Shown piece by piece: positions 52,915-61,584 of a DNA stretch of 64,000 nucleotides; the stretch's first letter is position 1; each line of letters starts with the position of its first letter. This DNA is from Streptomyces sp. NBC_01775 (GTDB lineage: Bacteria; Actinomycetota; Actinomycetes; Streptomycetales; Streptomycetaceae). The notes below the pieces were generated by a model. The model was not told the origin of the DNA, made no database searches, and worked only from the letters and a program-made list of their open reading frames with translations. Both the position numbers and the translations under genes were made by a program. The stretch lies in contig NZ_CP109104.1 of NCBI RefSeq assembly GCF_035917675.1, forward strand, positions 806,001 to 870,000, given 5' to 3'.

Positions 52915-53325
52915 CAGGGCCGCTCGGCGAGCGGTGGTGGATGGCGCGCCGGATGCGCGCGGATCGGGGCGTGGATCTCCTGACGCAGGCGTGATGCGAG
53001 GGGGTCTGGAACCTCTCCGTGCCGGCCGGCCCAGGAGTGGATGACGCCGGCTGCCGTTGCGGCGTCCACGGCCTCGTAGGCGTCGGGGGTGATGCGGTCG
53101 AGCCACCACTGGCCGTGCCGAGGCCGGTCCTGAACGCCGGCTCCGTCGTACGTGTCCGGAACTGAGCGTGTGCGATCAAGGCTGCCAACACGGCTCGGTC
53201 GTCCGGCGCCCCGGAGGACAGCTGGAAACGCTTGGCGTCGATCCAACGGTATCCGTGGGCGCCCTCGCCGAATTCGAAGTCGCGGAAGTTGATGAAGGGG
53301 CTGTCCCGGGTGGACGAGGATGGGC
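52915..53325 (-). pseudogene. Frameshifted conserved hypothetical gene
   Basis: On the minus strand one frame reads SPFINFRDFEFGEGAHGYRWIDAKRF in part and RAVLAALIAHAQFRTRTTEPAFRTGLGTA. A second frame takes over with GQWWLDRITPDAYEAVDAATAAGVIHSW. The two are adjacent and both look coding, so a frameshift near 53120 broke one gene. I do not recognise the family. Confidence 0.45.
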
Positions 53326-53332
53326 GATGACA

Positions 53333-53612
53333 TCAGCGGCTGTCCGCACGGGAGATGAAGGCGGCTGTTCGTGCCCACATTTCCGGTGCGTTGGAGTACA
53401 TCGGGAAGTGCGCACTGCGGCTTATCCGGGCGAGCTCGACACCGTCTGCTGCCAGGGCCGGCAGGCAGGACAGGGCGTTGTTCTGCTCGCCGTACATGAA
53501 CATCCTGGGCGGGGGGAGCGCGAGAAAGCGGTCGAGCAGCTTGCCGTGGCCGGAGAGCTCGACCTTGGAATCGAAGATCGGCTTGACCGGCTGCCCAGCT
53601 TCACCCTGCTGT
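53333..53612 (-). pseudogene. Alpha/beta-hydrolase C-terminal remnant
   Basis: The minus strand reads VELSGHGKLLDRFLALP, then PRMFMYGEQNNALSCLPALAADGVELA, then SAHFPMYSNAPEMWARTAAFI and a stop. The late Asp/His region of an alpha/beta hydrolase fits: FMYGEQN for the last strand and SAHFPMYSNAPEMW around the catalytic His. The N-terminal two-thirds, including the nucleophile, is missing. Confidence 0.6.
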
Positions 53613-53804
53613 CGGTTTCAGGAGCTTTCGTCACCGAACGGCGGCCATCGAGCTCACCGTCATGACCAGGTCCGAACCCGGCCCCCTGGTCCAGCAGCTG
53701 ACCACGCTCGCCACACACCTCGCCACGACGCGAGCGCGACCGTAGGCCTGGGAGGTGTTCGCGCACCCGGCGGGAATGCCGATTCCGTGGATCGAGCGGG
53801 AGCG

Positions 53805-54251
53805 TCAGGCCGGTTTCTGTGCCGGGTGTGCGGCGTCGTAGCGGTGTCGGTTGTTGTTGATCTCGTGGCGGTGCGTGGTGGCCCATTCTCCGAGGGTTGC
53901 GACGGAGTCCACCAGGGTCGCGCCGAGTTCGGTGATCGTGTAGTCCACGCGTGGCGGAACGCTGGGGTGGACGGTGCGGGTCAACAGGCCGTCGCGTTCG
54001 AGTTGCCGCAGTGTCAGGGTGAGTATGCGCTGGGAAATGCCGTTGAGGGTGCGGTGCAGTTCACCGAAGCGCAGGCTACGGCCGCGAAGTTGCCCGATGG
54101 TCAAAAGGCTCCACTTGTTGCCGATCAGCCCGAGGATCTGGAGCACCTGCCGGCACGCTTCGTCGTCCGGCTCACGGTCGATGTCCGCTGTCGGAGGCTG
54201 CCTGGAGTCGCGACGTGGCGACGCGGGTGAGGTGTTCCTGCGAGGCGCCAA
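53805..54251 (-). CDS. HxlR-family transcriptional regulator
   Basis: The protein has 148 residues from the TTG at 54251. This rare start is chosen because a perfect GGAGG lies 6 nt upstream and no ATG or GTG is better placed. The winged helix includes CRQVLQILGLIGNKWSLLTIGQLRG, RFGELHRTLNGISQRILTLTLRQLERDGLLTR and PPRVDYTITELGATLV, all typical of HxlR. The leading Cys33 is the residue that senses oxidants or electrophiles in many members. It probably represses the divergent SDR gene. Confidence 0.85.
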   Translation of the reverse strand: MAPRRNTSPASPRRDSRQPPTADIDREPDDEACRQVLQILGLIGNKWSLLTIGQLRGRSLRFGELHRTLNGISQRILTLTLRQLERDGLLTRTVHPSVPPRVDYTITELGATLVDSVATLGEWATTHRHEINNNRHRYDAAHPAQKPA

Positions 54252-54399
54252 CGGTTACCTCCGTGTGTGTCACTGACATAAATGTGCCGTCTTGCTGCGG
54301 CCCTCCCCGCCACAAATCATGGGCCACGAACAGACATTAAGTGACCGCGTCGGGCCGGGGTAACACCGGTCCGATCGCGGTGTTCGGAGAGGATTCCTC

Positions 54400-55152
54400 G
54401 TGGTGAAGACGCTCGTTGTCGTCGGTGCAGGACCGGGGCTGGGGATGGGGGTGGCTCGCGCGTTCGGCCGTCAGGGGTTCCAGGTCGGGTTGATCGCCCG
54501 TACGAAGGAGAAGCTGGACGCCCTGGTCGGTGAGCTGGCCGAACTGGGCGTCACCGCCGCCGCGTTCCCTGCCGATATCCGCGACCGTGACGCGCTCACC
54601 AGCGCCCTCACCGCGGCGAGGGACCGGCTGGGACCGATCGACGTGCTCGAATACAGCCCCAGTCCGACCGGGCCGATCACCCATGCCACGCAGACCACGG
54701 TCGACTCCGTCACCGCGCAGTGGGAGTTGCATGTGCTGGGCGCGGTGACGGCCGTCGGCCAGGTACTGCCGGAGATGCTGGCCCGGGGCGACGGCACACT
54801 GCTGTTGACCACCGGCGTCTCCTCGACGGTCCCCGCACCCTTTCTGGCCAACGTGGGTATGGCCATGGCCGGCCTGCGCAACTGGGCTCACACCCTGCAC
54901 GCGGAACTCAAGCCGCACGGAATCCACGCGGGCACGGTGACGATCGCCTCGGGGATCACCCCTGGCGGCGGCGAAGCCGACCCCGACGCCATCGGCGCCC
55001 GTTATTACAGCATGTACCAGCAGCGGAGCCCCGCCGAAGAGGTCATCGGCGACCTGGACGCTTTCCGGTCCCTCGTCTCCCGGACGGGCGGGAGCGGCGC
55101 GCCTGCCACACCGATCAGCGCCGAGCCGCCGCAACGGACAAGCAGTCCCTGA
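54400..55152 (+). CDS. SDR-family protein with atypical active site
   Basis: The protein has 250 residues from the GTG at 54400 (a second GTG follows at 54403), with GAGAGG upstream. TLVVVGAGPGLGMGVARAFG is the NADP-binding loop, in the GxxxGxG spacing but with Pro. The NAG motif is replaced by EYSPSP. Ser is present (TTGVSSTV) but the usual YxxxK is not seen: NVGMAMAGLRNWAHTL stands there. Activity is therefore doubtful or different. It is divergent from an HxlR regulator, a common pair for redox-stress genes. Confidence 0.75.
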   Translation: MVKTLVVVGAGPGLGMGVARAFGRQGFQVGLIARTKEKLDALVGELAELGVTAAAFPADIRDRDALTSALTAARDRLGPIDVLEYSPSPTGPITHATQTTVDSVTAQWELHVLGAVTAVGQVLPEMLARGDGTLLLTTGVSSTVPAPFLANVGMAMAGLRNWAHTLHAELKPHGIHAGTVTIASGITPGGGEADPDAIGARYYSMYQQRSPAEEVIGDLDAFRSLVSRTGGSGAPATPISAEPPQRTSSP

Positions 55153-55378
55153 ACGGTCGCAGTTGAGAGCCGATAGGCGCGCCACTCCACCAGCGGGCGG
55201 GCAAGCAGGGGGCGGCACAACGGGGCTGGCGGGGAGCGGAGTTGGGTATTCCATTCCCCGTCGCCCGGGGTTCATGACGTGCACACGCCGCTATCGTGCG
55301 CCGGATACCGGGCCGCCACAACGGGCTTCCACGCTTGCTCGGTTGATCATCACGTTTCCGCGTATCGAGGAGTGATTC

Positions 55379-56704
55379 GTGAACAGACCCCGCCCTGCCA
55401 GGTTAGCCGCGTTCGCGCTGGCCACGGCCCTCGTCGCCCTCACCGCAGCTGCTCCCGCCACGGCACGGCCGCACGGTTCCGGCTCCCTGCCCACCGTCAC
55501 TCCGCGGGCGGAGACCTCCACGCTGTACGACGACGAGACGGGCGGCAACGCCAACGCCGACGACCCCGCGATCTGGCGCGACCCCGCCGACCCGGACCGC
55601 AGCCTGGTGGTCGCCACCGCCAAAGAGGGCGGCCTGCGGGTCTACGACCTGAAGGCGCGGCAGGTGCAGTCGGTCCCCGCCCCGCCCGCACCGGGCCCCG
55701 ACGACGCCCCCGGCCGGTTCAACAACGTCGACCTCGTGCACGGCCTGCGCACCTCGTCCGGGCGCGCCGACTACGCCGTGACCACCGACCGGGGCCACGA
55801 CCGGCTGCGGGTCTACCGCATCGACCGCGACCGCCCCGGCGGCCCGCTCGCCGACGTCACCGATCCCTCGGCGCCGACGGTGTTCTCCACCGGCCAGGAC
55901 GAGGTCAACGAGCAGCAGACCGCTTACGGGCTGGCCACCTGGACCGACAAGGCGAGCGGCCGGTCGTACGCGCTGGTCAGCCGCCGCAACCGGACCGGCG
56001 TCGCGCTGCTGGAGCTGACCGCGGGCTCCCACGGCACCGTCGGCTACCGCAAGGTGCGCATCCTGGATCTGCCCTCCTCCTTCCGGCTGCCCAACGGCTC
56101 TTCCTGGAGCCCGTGCGGCGAGCCCGGCGAACTGCCCCAGGTCGAGGGCATGGTCGTGGACCCGGCGAACGGCACGCTCTATGCCGGCCAGGAGGACGTC
56201 GGCATCTGGCGGATGCCCGCCGATCTCACCGGCAGGCCCGAACTCGTCGACAAGGTCCGCGAGTACGGCGTCCCGGGCACGTACGACGAGGAGACCGAGG
56301 AGTGCGTCGCGGGCGCCGACCCCGGCTACGGCGGCTCGCACGTCGCCGCCGACGTCGAGGGCCTGACGCTGCTCACCGAGGCCGAGGGCGACGGCTACGT
56401 CCTCGCCTCCAGCCAGGGTGACAACACCTTCGCCCTGTACGACCGCGAGCGCGGCGACGAAGACGACAACGGCGGGGCCAACGAGTACGAAGCCGGCTTC
56501 CGCGTCGGCTCGGCGGACGGGGCCCTCGACGGCTCCGAGGAGTGCGACGGCGCCGCCGTGCTCAACGCGCCCCTCGGCCGGACGTACCCGAACGGTCTGC
56601 TCGTCGTCCAGGACGGGCATGACACGCCCGCCGACGGCGAACGTGAGGGCACCGGTTTCAAGTTCGTGGACCTCGGCGACGTCATGGACCACGTGGACGA
56701 CTGA
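55379..56704 (+). CDS. Secreted beta-propeller phytase
   Basis: The protein has 441 residues from the GTG at 55379, with GAGGAG upstream. The signal peptide is MNRPRPARLAAFALATALVALTAAAPATA. The mature domain has phytase landmarks: NANADDPAIWRDP, AKEGGLRVYDL, NNVDLVHGLR, DEVNEQQTAYGLATW, EDVGIWRM, DVEGLTLL and LASSQGDNTFALYDR, with many Asp/Glu for calcium. It releases phosphate from phytate outside the cell. No PHO box was identified, though phosphate control is usual. A strong terminator follows. Confidence 0.9.
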   Translation: MNRPRPARLAAFALATALVALTAAAPATARPHGSGSLPTVTPRAETSTLYDDETGGNANADDPAIWRDPADPDRSLVVATAKEGGLRVYDLKARQVQSVPAPPAPGPDDAPGRFNNVDLVHGLRTSSGRADYAVTTDRGHDRLRVYRIDRDRPGGPLADVTDPSAPTVFSTGQDEVNEQQTAYGLATWTDKASGRSYALVSRRNRTGVALLELTAGSHGTVGYRKVRILDLPSSFRLPNGSSWSPCGEPGELPQVEGMVVDPANGTLYAGQEDVGIWRMPADLTGRPELVDKVREYGVPGTYDEETEECVAGADPGYGGSHVAADVEGLTLLTEAEGDGYVLASSQGDNTFALYDRERGDEDDNGGANEYEAGFRVGSADGALDGSEECDGAAVLNAPLGRTYPNGLLVVQDGHDTPADGEREGTGFKFVDLGDVMDHVDD

Positions 56705-56749
56705 GCTCGCACCCCACCTCCGGGCCTGCCCCCTGCGGGCCAGACATCA

Positions 56750-56801
56750 CCGAGGGCGCTCACCGCATCGTCGCTCCCGCCGAGCCGGTGAGCGCCCTCG
56801 G
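56750..56801. terminator. Bidirectional terminator, 16-bp perfect stem
   Basis: CCGAGGGCGCTCACCG (56750-56765) pairs fully with CGGTGAGCGCCCTCGG (56786-56801), loop 20 nt, followed on the plus strand by TCTTTCT. It sits between the convergent phytase and GH31 genes and can stop transcription from both sides. Confidence 0.9.
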
Positions 56802-56807
56802 TCTTTC

Positions 56808-59249
56808 TCAGCCCTCGCCCTCCCCCTCCCCCTCGCCCTTCCCCTCGACGAGCAGCGCCGTCAGCTCCGTCGTGCCGGGGTGAGCCGTCAGCAGCGTGCC
56901 CTCGTCGGTGTGCTGGGCCGTCACGTCGGCTCCGTCCCGTACGGCCGCGCGCACCCCCACCAGCAGGAGGCGCCACGGCCCGGGCGCCCCGGCGGCCTCG
57001 ACGGCGATCCGCCGCCCTTGCCGGGACGTGCGGAAGACAGCGTCTCGGCGCCGGTGGCCTGCCGCGCCTTCGCCGGCCTCCGGCCGGGAGGTATCTCCAT
57101 GGCGTGGCACCCGGGTGGTCACCGTGGCGCCGTCCGCCAGGCCGTAGGCGCGCAGGGTGACGCCGTGCGCCCAGTCGTGGTCGGCGCGCTCGTCCCGCTC
57201 GCCGTACGGGAGCACCGCGCCGGCGCGTACCAGCAGCGGCAGGCTGTCGAAGCCGTACTGCTCGCGCCGCCAGCCGGGGCCGGGTATCCGCTCGCCGGAC
57301 AGCAGGTGGGTCCACTCGCCGTCCGGTACGTAGTACTCGACGGTGCCGTCGGCGGTGAAGACCGGGGCCACCAGCAGGTCGTCGCCGAGCATGTACTGCC
57401 GGTCGAGGGTGTGGCAGGCGGGGTCGTCGGGGAACTCCAGCAGCATGGCCCGCATCACCGGGGTGCCGTGCTCGGCGGCTTGCCGCGCCGCACGGTAGAG
57501 GTAGGGCATCAGCCGGTGCTTGAGCCTGGTGAACTCGCGGGTGACGGTGACGGCTTCCTCGTCGTAGGCCCACGGCACCCGGTAGGACGTGCTGCCGTGC
57601 AGTCTGCTGTGCGAGGAGAGCAGTCCGAACTGGACCCAGCGCTTGAACAGCTCGGGGCTGGGTTTGCCCTCGAAGCCGCCGATGTCGTGGCTCCAGAAGC
57701 CGAACCCGGACAGGCCGAGGGAGAGTCCGCCGCGCAGCGACTCGGCCATGGCACCGAAGGTGGACTCGCAGTCGCCGCCCCAGTGGACGGGGTATTGCTG
57801 GCCGCCGGTGGTCGCGGAGCGCGCGAAGAGTACGGCCTCACCCTCGCCGCGCTCCTCGGTGAGGGTCTCGAAGACAGTGCGGTTGTACAGCTGGGTGTAG
57901 TAGTTGTGCATCCGCTCGGGGTCCGAGCCGTCGTGCCAGACGACGTCGGTGGGCACCCGCTCGCCGAAGTCGGTCTTGAAGCAGTCGACGCCCTGGCCGA
58001 GCAGCCCGCGCAGCTTGTCCGCGTACCATGCGCGCGCTTCGGGGCTGGTGAAGTCGACCAGGCCCATGCCCGCCTGCCACAGGTCCCACTGCCAGACGCT
58101 GCCGTCCGGGCGCCGCAGAAGGTGGCCGAGCCGGGCCGCCTCGTCGAACAGCGGGGACTTCTGGGCGATGTAAGGGTTGATCCACACGCAGATCTTCAGG
58201 TCTTGTTCTGTGTTGTCCTCCTTGAGCCGCCGCAGCATGCCCTCCGGGTCGGGGAAGACCTCGGGGTCCCAGGTGAAGTCGCACCACTGGTAGGCGCGCA
58301 TCCAGAAGCAGTCGAAGTGGAAGACGCCCAGCGGGATGTCGCGTTCGGCCATGCCGCGTACGAAGCCGCGTACCGTCTCCTCGTCGTAGGACGTGGTGAA
58401 GGAGGTGGACAGCCACAGCCCGAACGACCAGGCCGGGGGCAGTGGCGGGCGGCCGGTGAGCGCGGTGTAGCGGTCGAGGATCTCCTTGGGGCTCGGGCCG
58501 TGGATGAGGTAGTACTCCAGCGTCTGGTCCTCGACGCTGAACTGCACCCGGCCGACGGCCTCGGAGCCGACCTCGTAGGACACCTTGCCGGGGTGGTTGA
58601 CGAAGACGCCGTAGCCGCGGTTGGTGAGGTGGAACGGGACGTTCTTGTAGGCCTGTTCGCTGGCGGTGCCGCCGTCCGCCTGCCAGATGTCGACCCGCTG
58701 ACCGTTGCGGACGAACGGGGTGAAGCGCTCGCCGAGCCCGTAGACCAGCTCGCCGACGCCGAGGGAGAGCTGCGCGAGGGAGTGGTGGGCGCCGTCGGGG
58801 GCCGTCGTGGCGTAGCCGGTGCCGCGTGCCTCGACGGTGGTGAGGGTGTGGCCGTCGGCGGTGAACTCCAGCCGGTACGGCGCCGCTGTGTCCACCCGCA
58901 ACGCCAGCCCGCCGCTGGCCAGTTCGAGCAGGGTGCCGTCGCGGGTGACCTTGCCCGCTGCCGCGGTGTTGTCCTGACTGTCCTCCTGGCCGGGGCGCAG
59001 CGCGAAGTGCGGGCCGCGGTCGACGGTGCCGGCGTGGTGGGTGGCGCGGACGCCGATCACCCCCTCGGCGGGTGAGAAGCACTCGACGGTCAGCAGCGGG
59101 CCGTTGAGTGTGTCGCCCCGGCGCAGGATGTGCCGGACGGGGGCGTAGAGGGTGAAGCGGTCGTCGTGGACGCGGGTGTCGGCGATCTCGGTGGCGTACG
59201 ACGCCTGGACGCCGTCGCGCATCAGCCAGTGACCGTCGGTGAACTTCAT
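56808..59249 (-). CDS. yicI: Alpha-xylosidase-type glycoside hydrolase family 31
   Basis: The protein has 813 residues from the ATG at 59249, overlapping the GH1 stop by 4 nt. The catalytic nucleophile is Asp427 in FKTDFGE and the acid/base Asp493 in GGDCEST, the same 66-residue spacing as in E. coli YicI. FDCFWMRAYQWCDFTWDPEVFPDP is a YicI-subfamily block. It cleaves alpha-1,6-linked xylose from isoprimeverose-like oligosaccharides, in the cytoplasm. It ends in a short Gly-Glu repeat. It is the last gene of the sugar operon. Confidence 0.9.
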   Translation of the reverse strand: MKFTDGHWLMRDGVQASYATEIADTRVHDDRFTLYAPVRHILRRGDTLNGPLLTVECFSPAEGVIGVRATHHAGTVDRGPHFALRPGQEDSQDNTAAAGKVTRDGTLLELASGGLALRVDTAAPYRLEFTADGHTLTTVEARGTGYATTAPDGAHHSLAQLSLGVGELVYGLGERFTPFVRNGQRVDIWQADGGTASEQAYKNVPFHLTNRGYGVFVNHPGKVSYEVGSEAVGRVQFSVEDQTLEYYLIHGPSPKEILDRYTALTGRPPLPPAWSFGLWLSTSFTTSYDEETVRGFVRGMAERDIPLGVFHFDCFWMRAYQWCDFTWDPEVFPDPEGMLRRLKEDNTEQDLKICVWINPYIAQKSPLFDEAARLGHLLRRPDGSVWQWDLWQAGMGLVDFTSPEARAWYADKLRGLLGQGVDCFKTDFGERVPTDVVWHDGSDPERMHNYYTQLYNRTVFETLTEERGEGEAVLFARSATTGGQQYPVHWGGDCESTFGAMAESLRGGLSLGLSGFGFWSHDIGGFEGKPSPELFKRWVQFGLLSSHSRLHGSTSYRVPWAYDEEAVTVTREFTRLKHRLMPYLYRAARQAAEHGTPVMRAMLLEFPDDPACHTLDRQYMLGDDLLVAPVFTADGTVEYYVPDGEWTHLLSGERIPGPGWRREQYGFDSLPLLVRAGAVLPYGERDERADHDWAHGVTLRAYGLADGATVTTRVPRHGDTSRPEAGEGAAGHRRRDAVFRTSRQGRRIAVEAAGAPGPWRLLLVGVRAAVRDGADVTAQHTDEGTLLTAHPGTTELTALLVEGKGEGEGEGEG

Positions 59250-60712
59250 CGGGCGGCCTGCTCTCCGGTGTGCTGTGCGGTGGGGGGTGGGGGCTGCTGT
59301 GCGGTGGGTGCGTGGTGCCGGGTGGGCCCGGTGCGGTTCTGGCGGTGGGCGGCGATCAGGTCGCGGTACCAGTGGTAGCTGTCCTTGGGGACGCGTTGCT
59401 GGGTCGCGTAGTCGACGCGGACCAGGCCGAAGCGCCGGGCGTAGCCGTACGCCCATTCGAAGTTGTCCAGCAGCGACCAGACGTAGTAGCCGCGTACGTC
59501 GACGCCGGCGCGGATCGCTTCGGTCACGGCCGCCAGGTGGTCGCGCAGGTAGTCGATACGGTCCCTGTCGTGCACCCTCCCGTCGGGCGCCGGGGCGTCG
59601 GCCTCGGCCGATCCGTTCTCGGTGATCAGCAGCGGCGGCAGCGCCGGGTAGCGGGCGCTCAGGTCCGTCAGCAGGTCGGTGAAGGTGTGCGGGTCGACGG
59701 GCCAGCCCATGGTGGTGTGCCGTACGTCGTCGCGGGCGCACTCGGCGACGCGGATGTCGGTGGCCGTCCGGGTTGCCGGGTCCGGGTCACGGTAGGGCGC
59801 GTCGGCGAGGGTGATCGGGCGGTAGTAGTTGATGCCGAGGAAGTCCAGCGGGGCGCCGATCAGCTCCAGGTCGCCCTCCCGGCGCCAGGAGCCGTCGGCC
59901 TGCGGCCCCCAGGTCTCCGCCTCGCCGCGCGGATAGCGCCCGGCGAACAGCGGGTCGAGCCAGGTCTCGTTGTGCAGTGTCTCGGCCCGCCGTACGGCAT
60001 CGCGGTCGGCCGCCGAGCCGGTGGCGGGCAGCAGCCGGTCGGGGTTGAGGGTGATGCCGGCCTCGGCCACGCCTGCCGCCCGCAGGGCGCTGACGGCGAG
60101 GCCGTGTCCGACCAGCAGATGGTGCGCGGCGGCGAGGGCTCCGCGCCCCTCCCGGGCACCGGGTGCGTGCCGGCCGGTGGCGTAGCCGAGGAAGGCGGTG
60201 CAGAACGGCTCGTTGAGGGTGATCCAGCGGGGTATCCGGTCACCGAGCCGGGCGGCGACCAGCGCCGCGTACTCGGCGAAGTGCCGCGCCGTCTCCCGCA
60301 CCCGCCAGCCGCCCCGGTCCTCCAGCGCCTGGGGCAGGTCCCAGTGGTAGAGCGTGGCAGCGGGCGTTATCCCCGCGGCGAGCAGTTCGTCGGTGAGCCG
60401 GTCGTAGAAGTCGAGGCCACGCTGGTTGGCGGGCCCGGTGCCGGTGGGCTGGACGCGTGGCCAGGCGACGGAGAAGCGGTAGCTGTCCACGCCCAGCTCC
60501 CGCAGGAGCGCGACGTCCTCACGGTAGCGGTGGTAGTGGTCGCAGGCGATGTCACCGCTGGCGGCGCCCTCGATGAGGCCGGGCCGGCGGCAGTAGGTGT
60601 CCCAGATGGAGGGGCCGCGCCCGTCCTCGTCGTGGGCTCCCTCGATCTGGTAGGCGGCGGTGGCGGCCCCGAAGACGAAGTCCGCCGGAAGCCCGGAGTC
60701 GGAAGTGGTCAT
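59246..60712 (-). CDS. Beta-glucosidase, glycoside hydrolase family 1
   Basis: The protein has 488 residues from the ATG at 60712, coupled on both sides by ATGA overlaps. The acid/base is Glu168 (WITLNEPF) and the nucleophile Glu365 (LLITENGSA); DFVFGAATAAYQIEGA is the GH1 signature near the start. There is no signal peptide. With GH31 it would fully degrade imported xyloglucan-type or cello-oligosaccharide fragments. A normal-length member. Confidence 0.95.
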   Translation of the reverse strand: MTTSDSGLPADFVFGAATAAYQIEGAHDEDGRGPSIWDTYCRRPGLIEGAASGDIACDHYHRYREDVALLRELGVDSYRFSVAWPRVQPTGTGPANQRGLDFYDRLTDELLAAGITPAATLYHWDLPQALEDRGGWRVRETARHFAEYAALVAARLGDRIPRWITLNEPFCTAFLGYATGRHAPGAREGRGALAAAHHLLVGHGLAVSALRAAGVAEAGITLNPDRLLPATGSAADRDAVRRAETLHNETWLDPLFAGRYPRGEAETWGPQADGSWRREGDLELIGAPLDFLGINYYRPITLADAPYRDPDPATRTATDIRVAECARDDVRHTTMGWPVDPHTFTDLLTDLSARYPALPPLLITENGSAEADAPAPDGRVHDRDRIDYLRDHLAAVTEAIRAGVDVRGYYVWSLLDNFEWAYGYARRFGLVRVDYATQQRVPKDSYHWYRDLIAAHRQNRTGPTRHHAPTAQQPPPPTAQHTGEQAAR

Positions 60713-61584
60713 TTGACGGACCCCCCGGTGATTCCGGCGGAAATGTATTTCTGCGCGACGACCAGCAAGACCGCCGCGGGCACGGCGGACAGCACGGCGG
60801 TGGCCATGACGGCACCCCAGTCGCTGACGTGGGCGCCGACGAACTGGTAGATGCCGAGCGTGACCGGCTTGACGTCGTCGGTGGTGTTGAGGGTGAGGGC
60901 GAACATGAAGTCCGACCAGGCGAACAGGAAGGTGAACAGCCCCGCTGTGATGAGGGCGTTGCGGCTCATCGGCAGTACGACACGGACGAACGCGGTGAAC
61001 CGGTTCGCACCGTCGACCAGCGCGGCCTCCACCACCTCGCCGGGGATGGAGACCATGAAGGCGCGCAACAGCACGATGGAGAACGGCAGCCCGAGCGAGG
61101 CGTCGGCGAGGATCAGCCCGAGGTAGGAGTTGACCAGCCGCAGTTCCGCGTAGGCGCTGTAGAGGGCGTTGGCGATGACGATGCCCGGCACCATCTGGGT
61201 GATGAGCGTGGTGAAGACGACGGTACGGCCGCCGCGCAGCGAGAAGTGCGCCAGCCCGTAGGCGGCGGGCGCCGCCAGCGCGAGGCAGACCGCGACGGCG
61301 CCCAGTGCCACGACGAGGCTGGTGAGCAGGGAGCCGCCCTGGCTGTCCAGCGCCGCGCGGAAGCTGTCGAGCCCCGGCGAGGTGGGGAACCAGTCCATGT
61401 CGATGCCCGAGGACGGCTGGAGCGCGGTGACCAGCATCCAGTAGACGGGGAAGAGCAGCACGGCGAGGATCAGCAGCGCGGCGGCGGTGTTCCAGGCGCC
61501 GCGCACCCGGCGGGCGGTGCCCGGTGCTGGGGTGCGGGGGGTGTTCGGTGCCGTACGGATGGTTGTCGGAGGCATGGTGCTCAC
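60709..61584 (-). CDS. Carbohydrate ABC transporter permease (MalG-like)
   Basis: The protein has 291 residues from the GTG at 61584, which overlaps the upstream permease stop (GTGA); the ATG at 61575 has the better-spaced AGGAAG and is nearly as likely. It has six hydrophobic segments. The EAA loop EVVEAALVDGANRFTAFVRVVLPMSRNAL contacts the ATPase. It is the inner-membrane partner of the next permease. No ATPase gene lies in the operon, so a shared MsiK-type ATPase is likely, as is usual in Streptomyces. Confidence 0.9.
   Translation of the reverse strand: MSTMPPTTIRTAPNTPRTPAPGTARRVRGAWNTAAALLILAVLLFPVYWMLVTALQPSSGIDMDWFPTSPGLDSFRAALDSQGGSLLTSLVVALGAVAVCLALAAPAAYGLAHFSLRGGRTVVFTTLITQMVPGIVIANALYSAYAELRLVNSYLGLILADASLGLPFSIVLLRAFMVSIPGEVVEAALVDGANRFTAFVRVVLPMSRNALITAGLFTFLFAWSDFMFALTLNTTDDVKPVTLGIYQFVGAHVSDWGAVMATAVLSAVPAAVLLVVAQKYISAGITGGSVK

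Noticed and set aside
56418..59075. An 885-codon open frame opposite the GH31 gene
   Set aside because: It is the antisense shadow of GH31 and the phytase end; composition and lack of motifs show it is not a gene.
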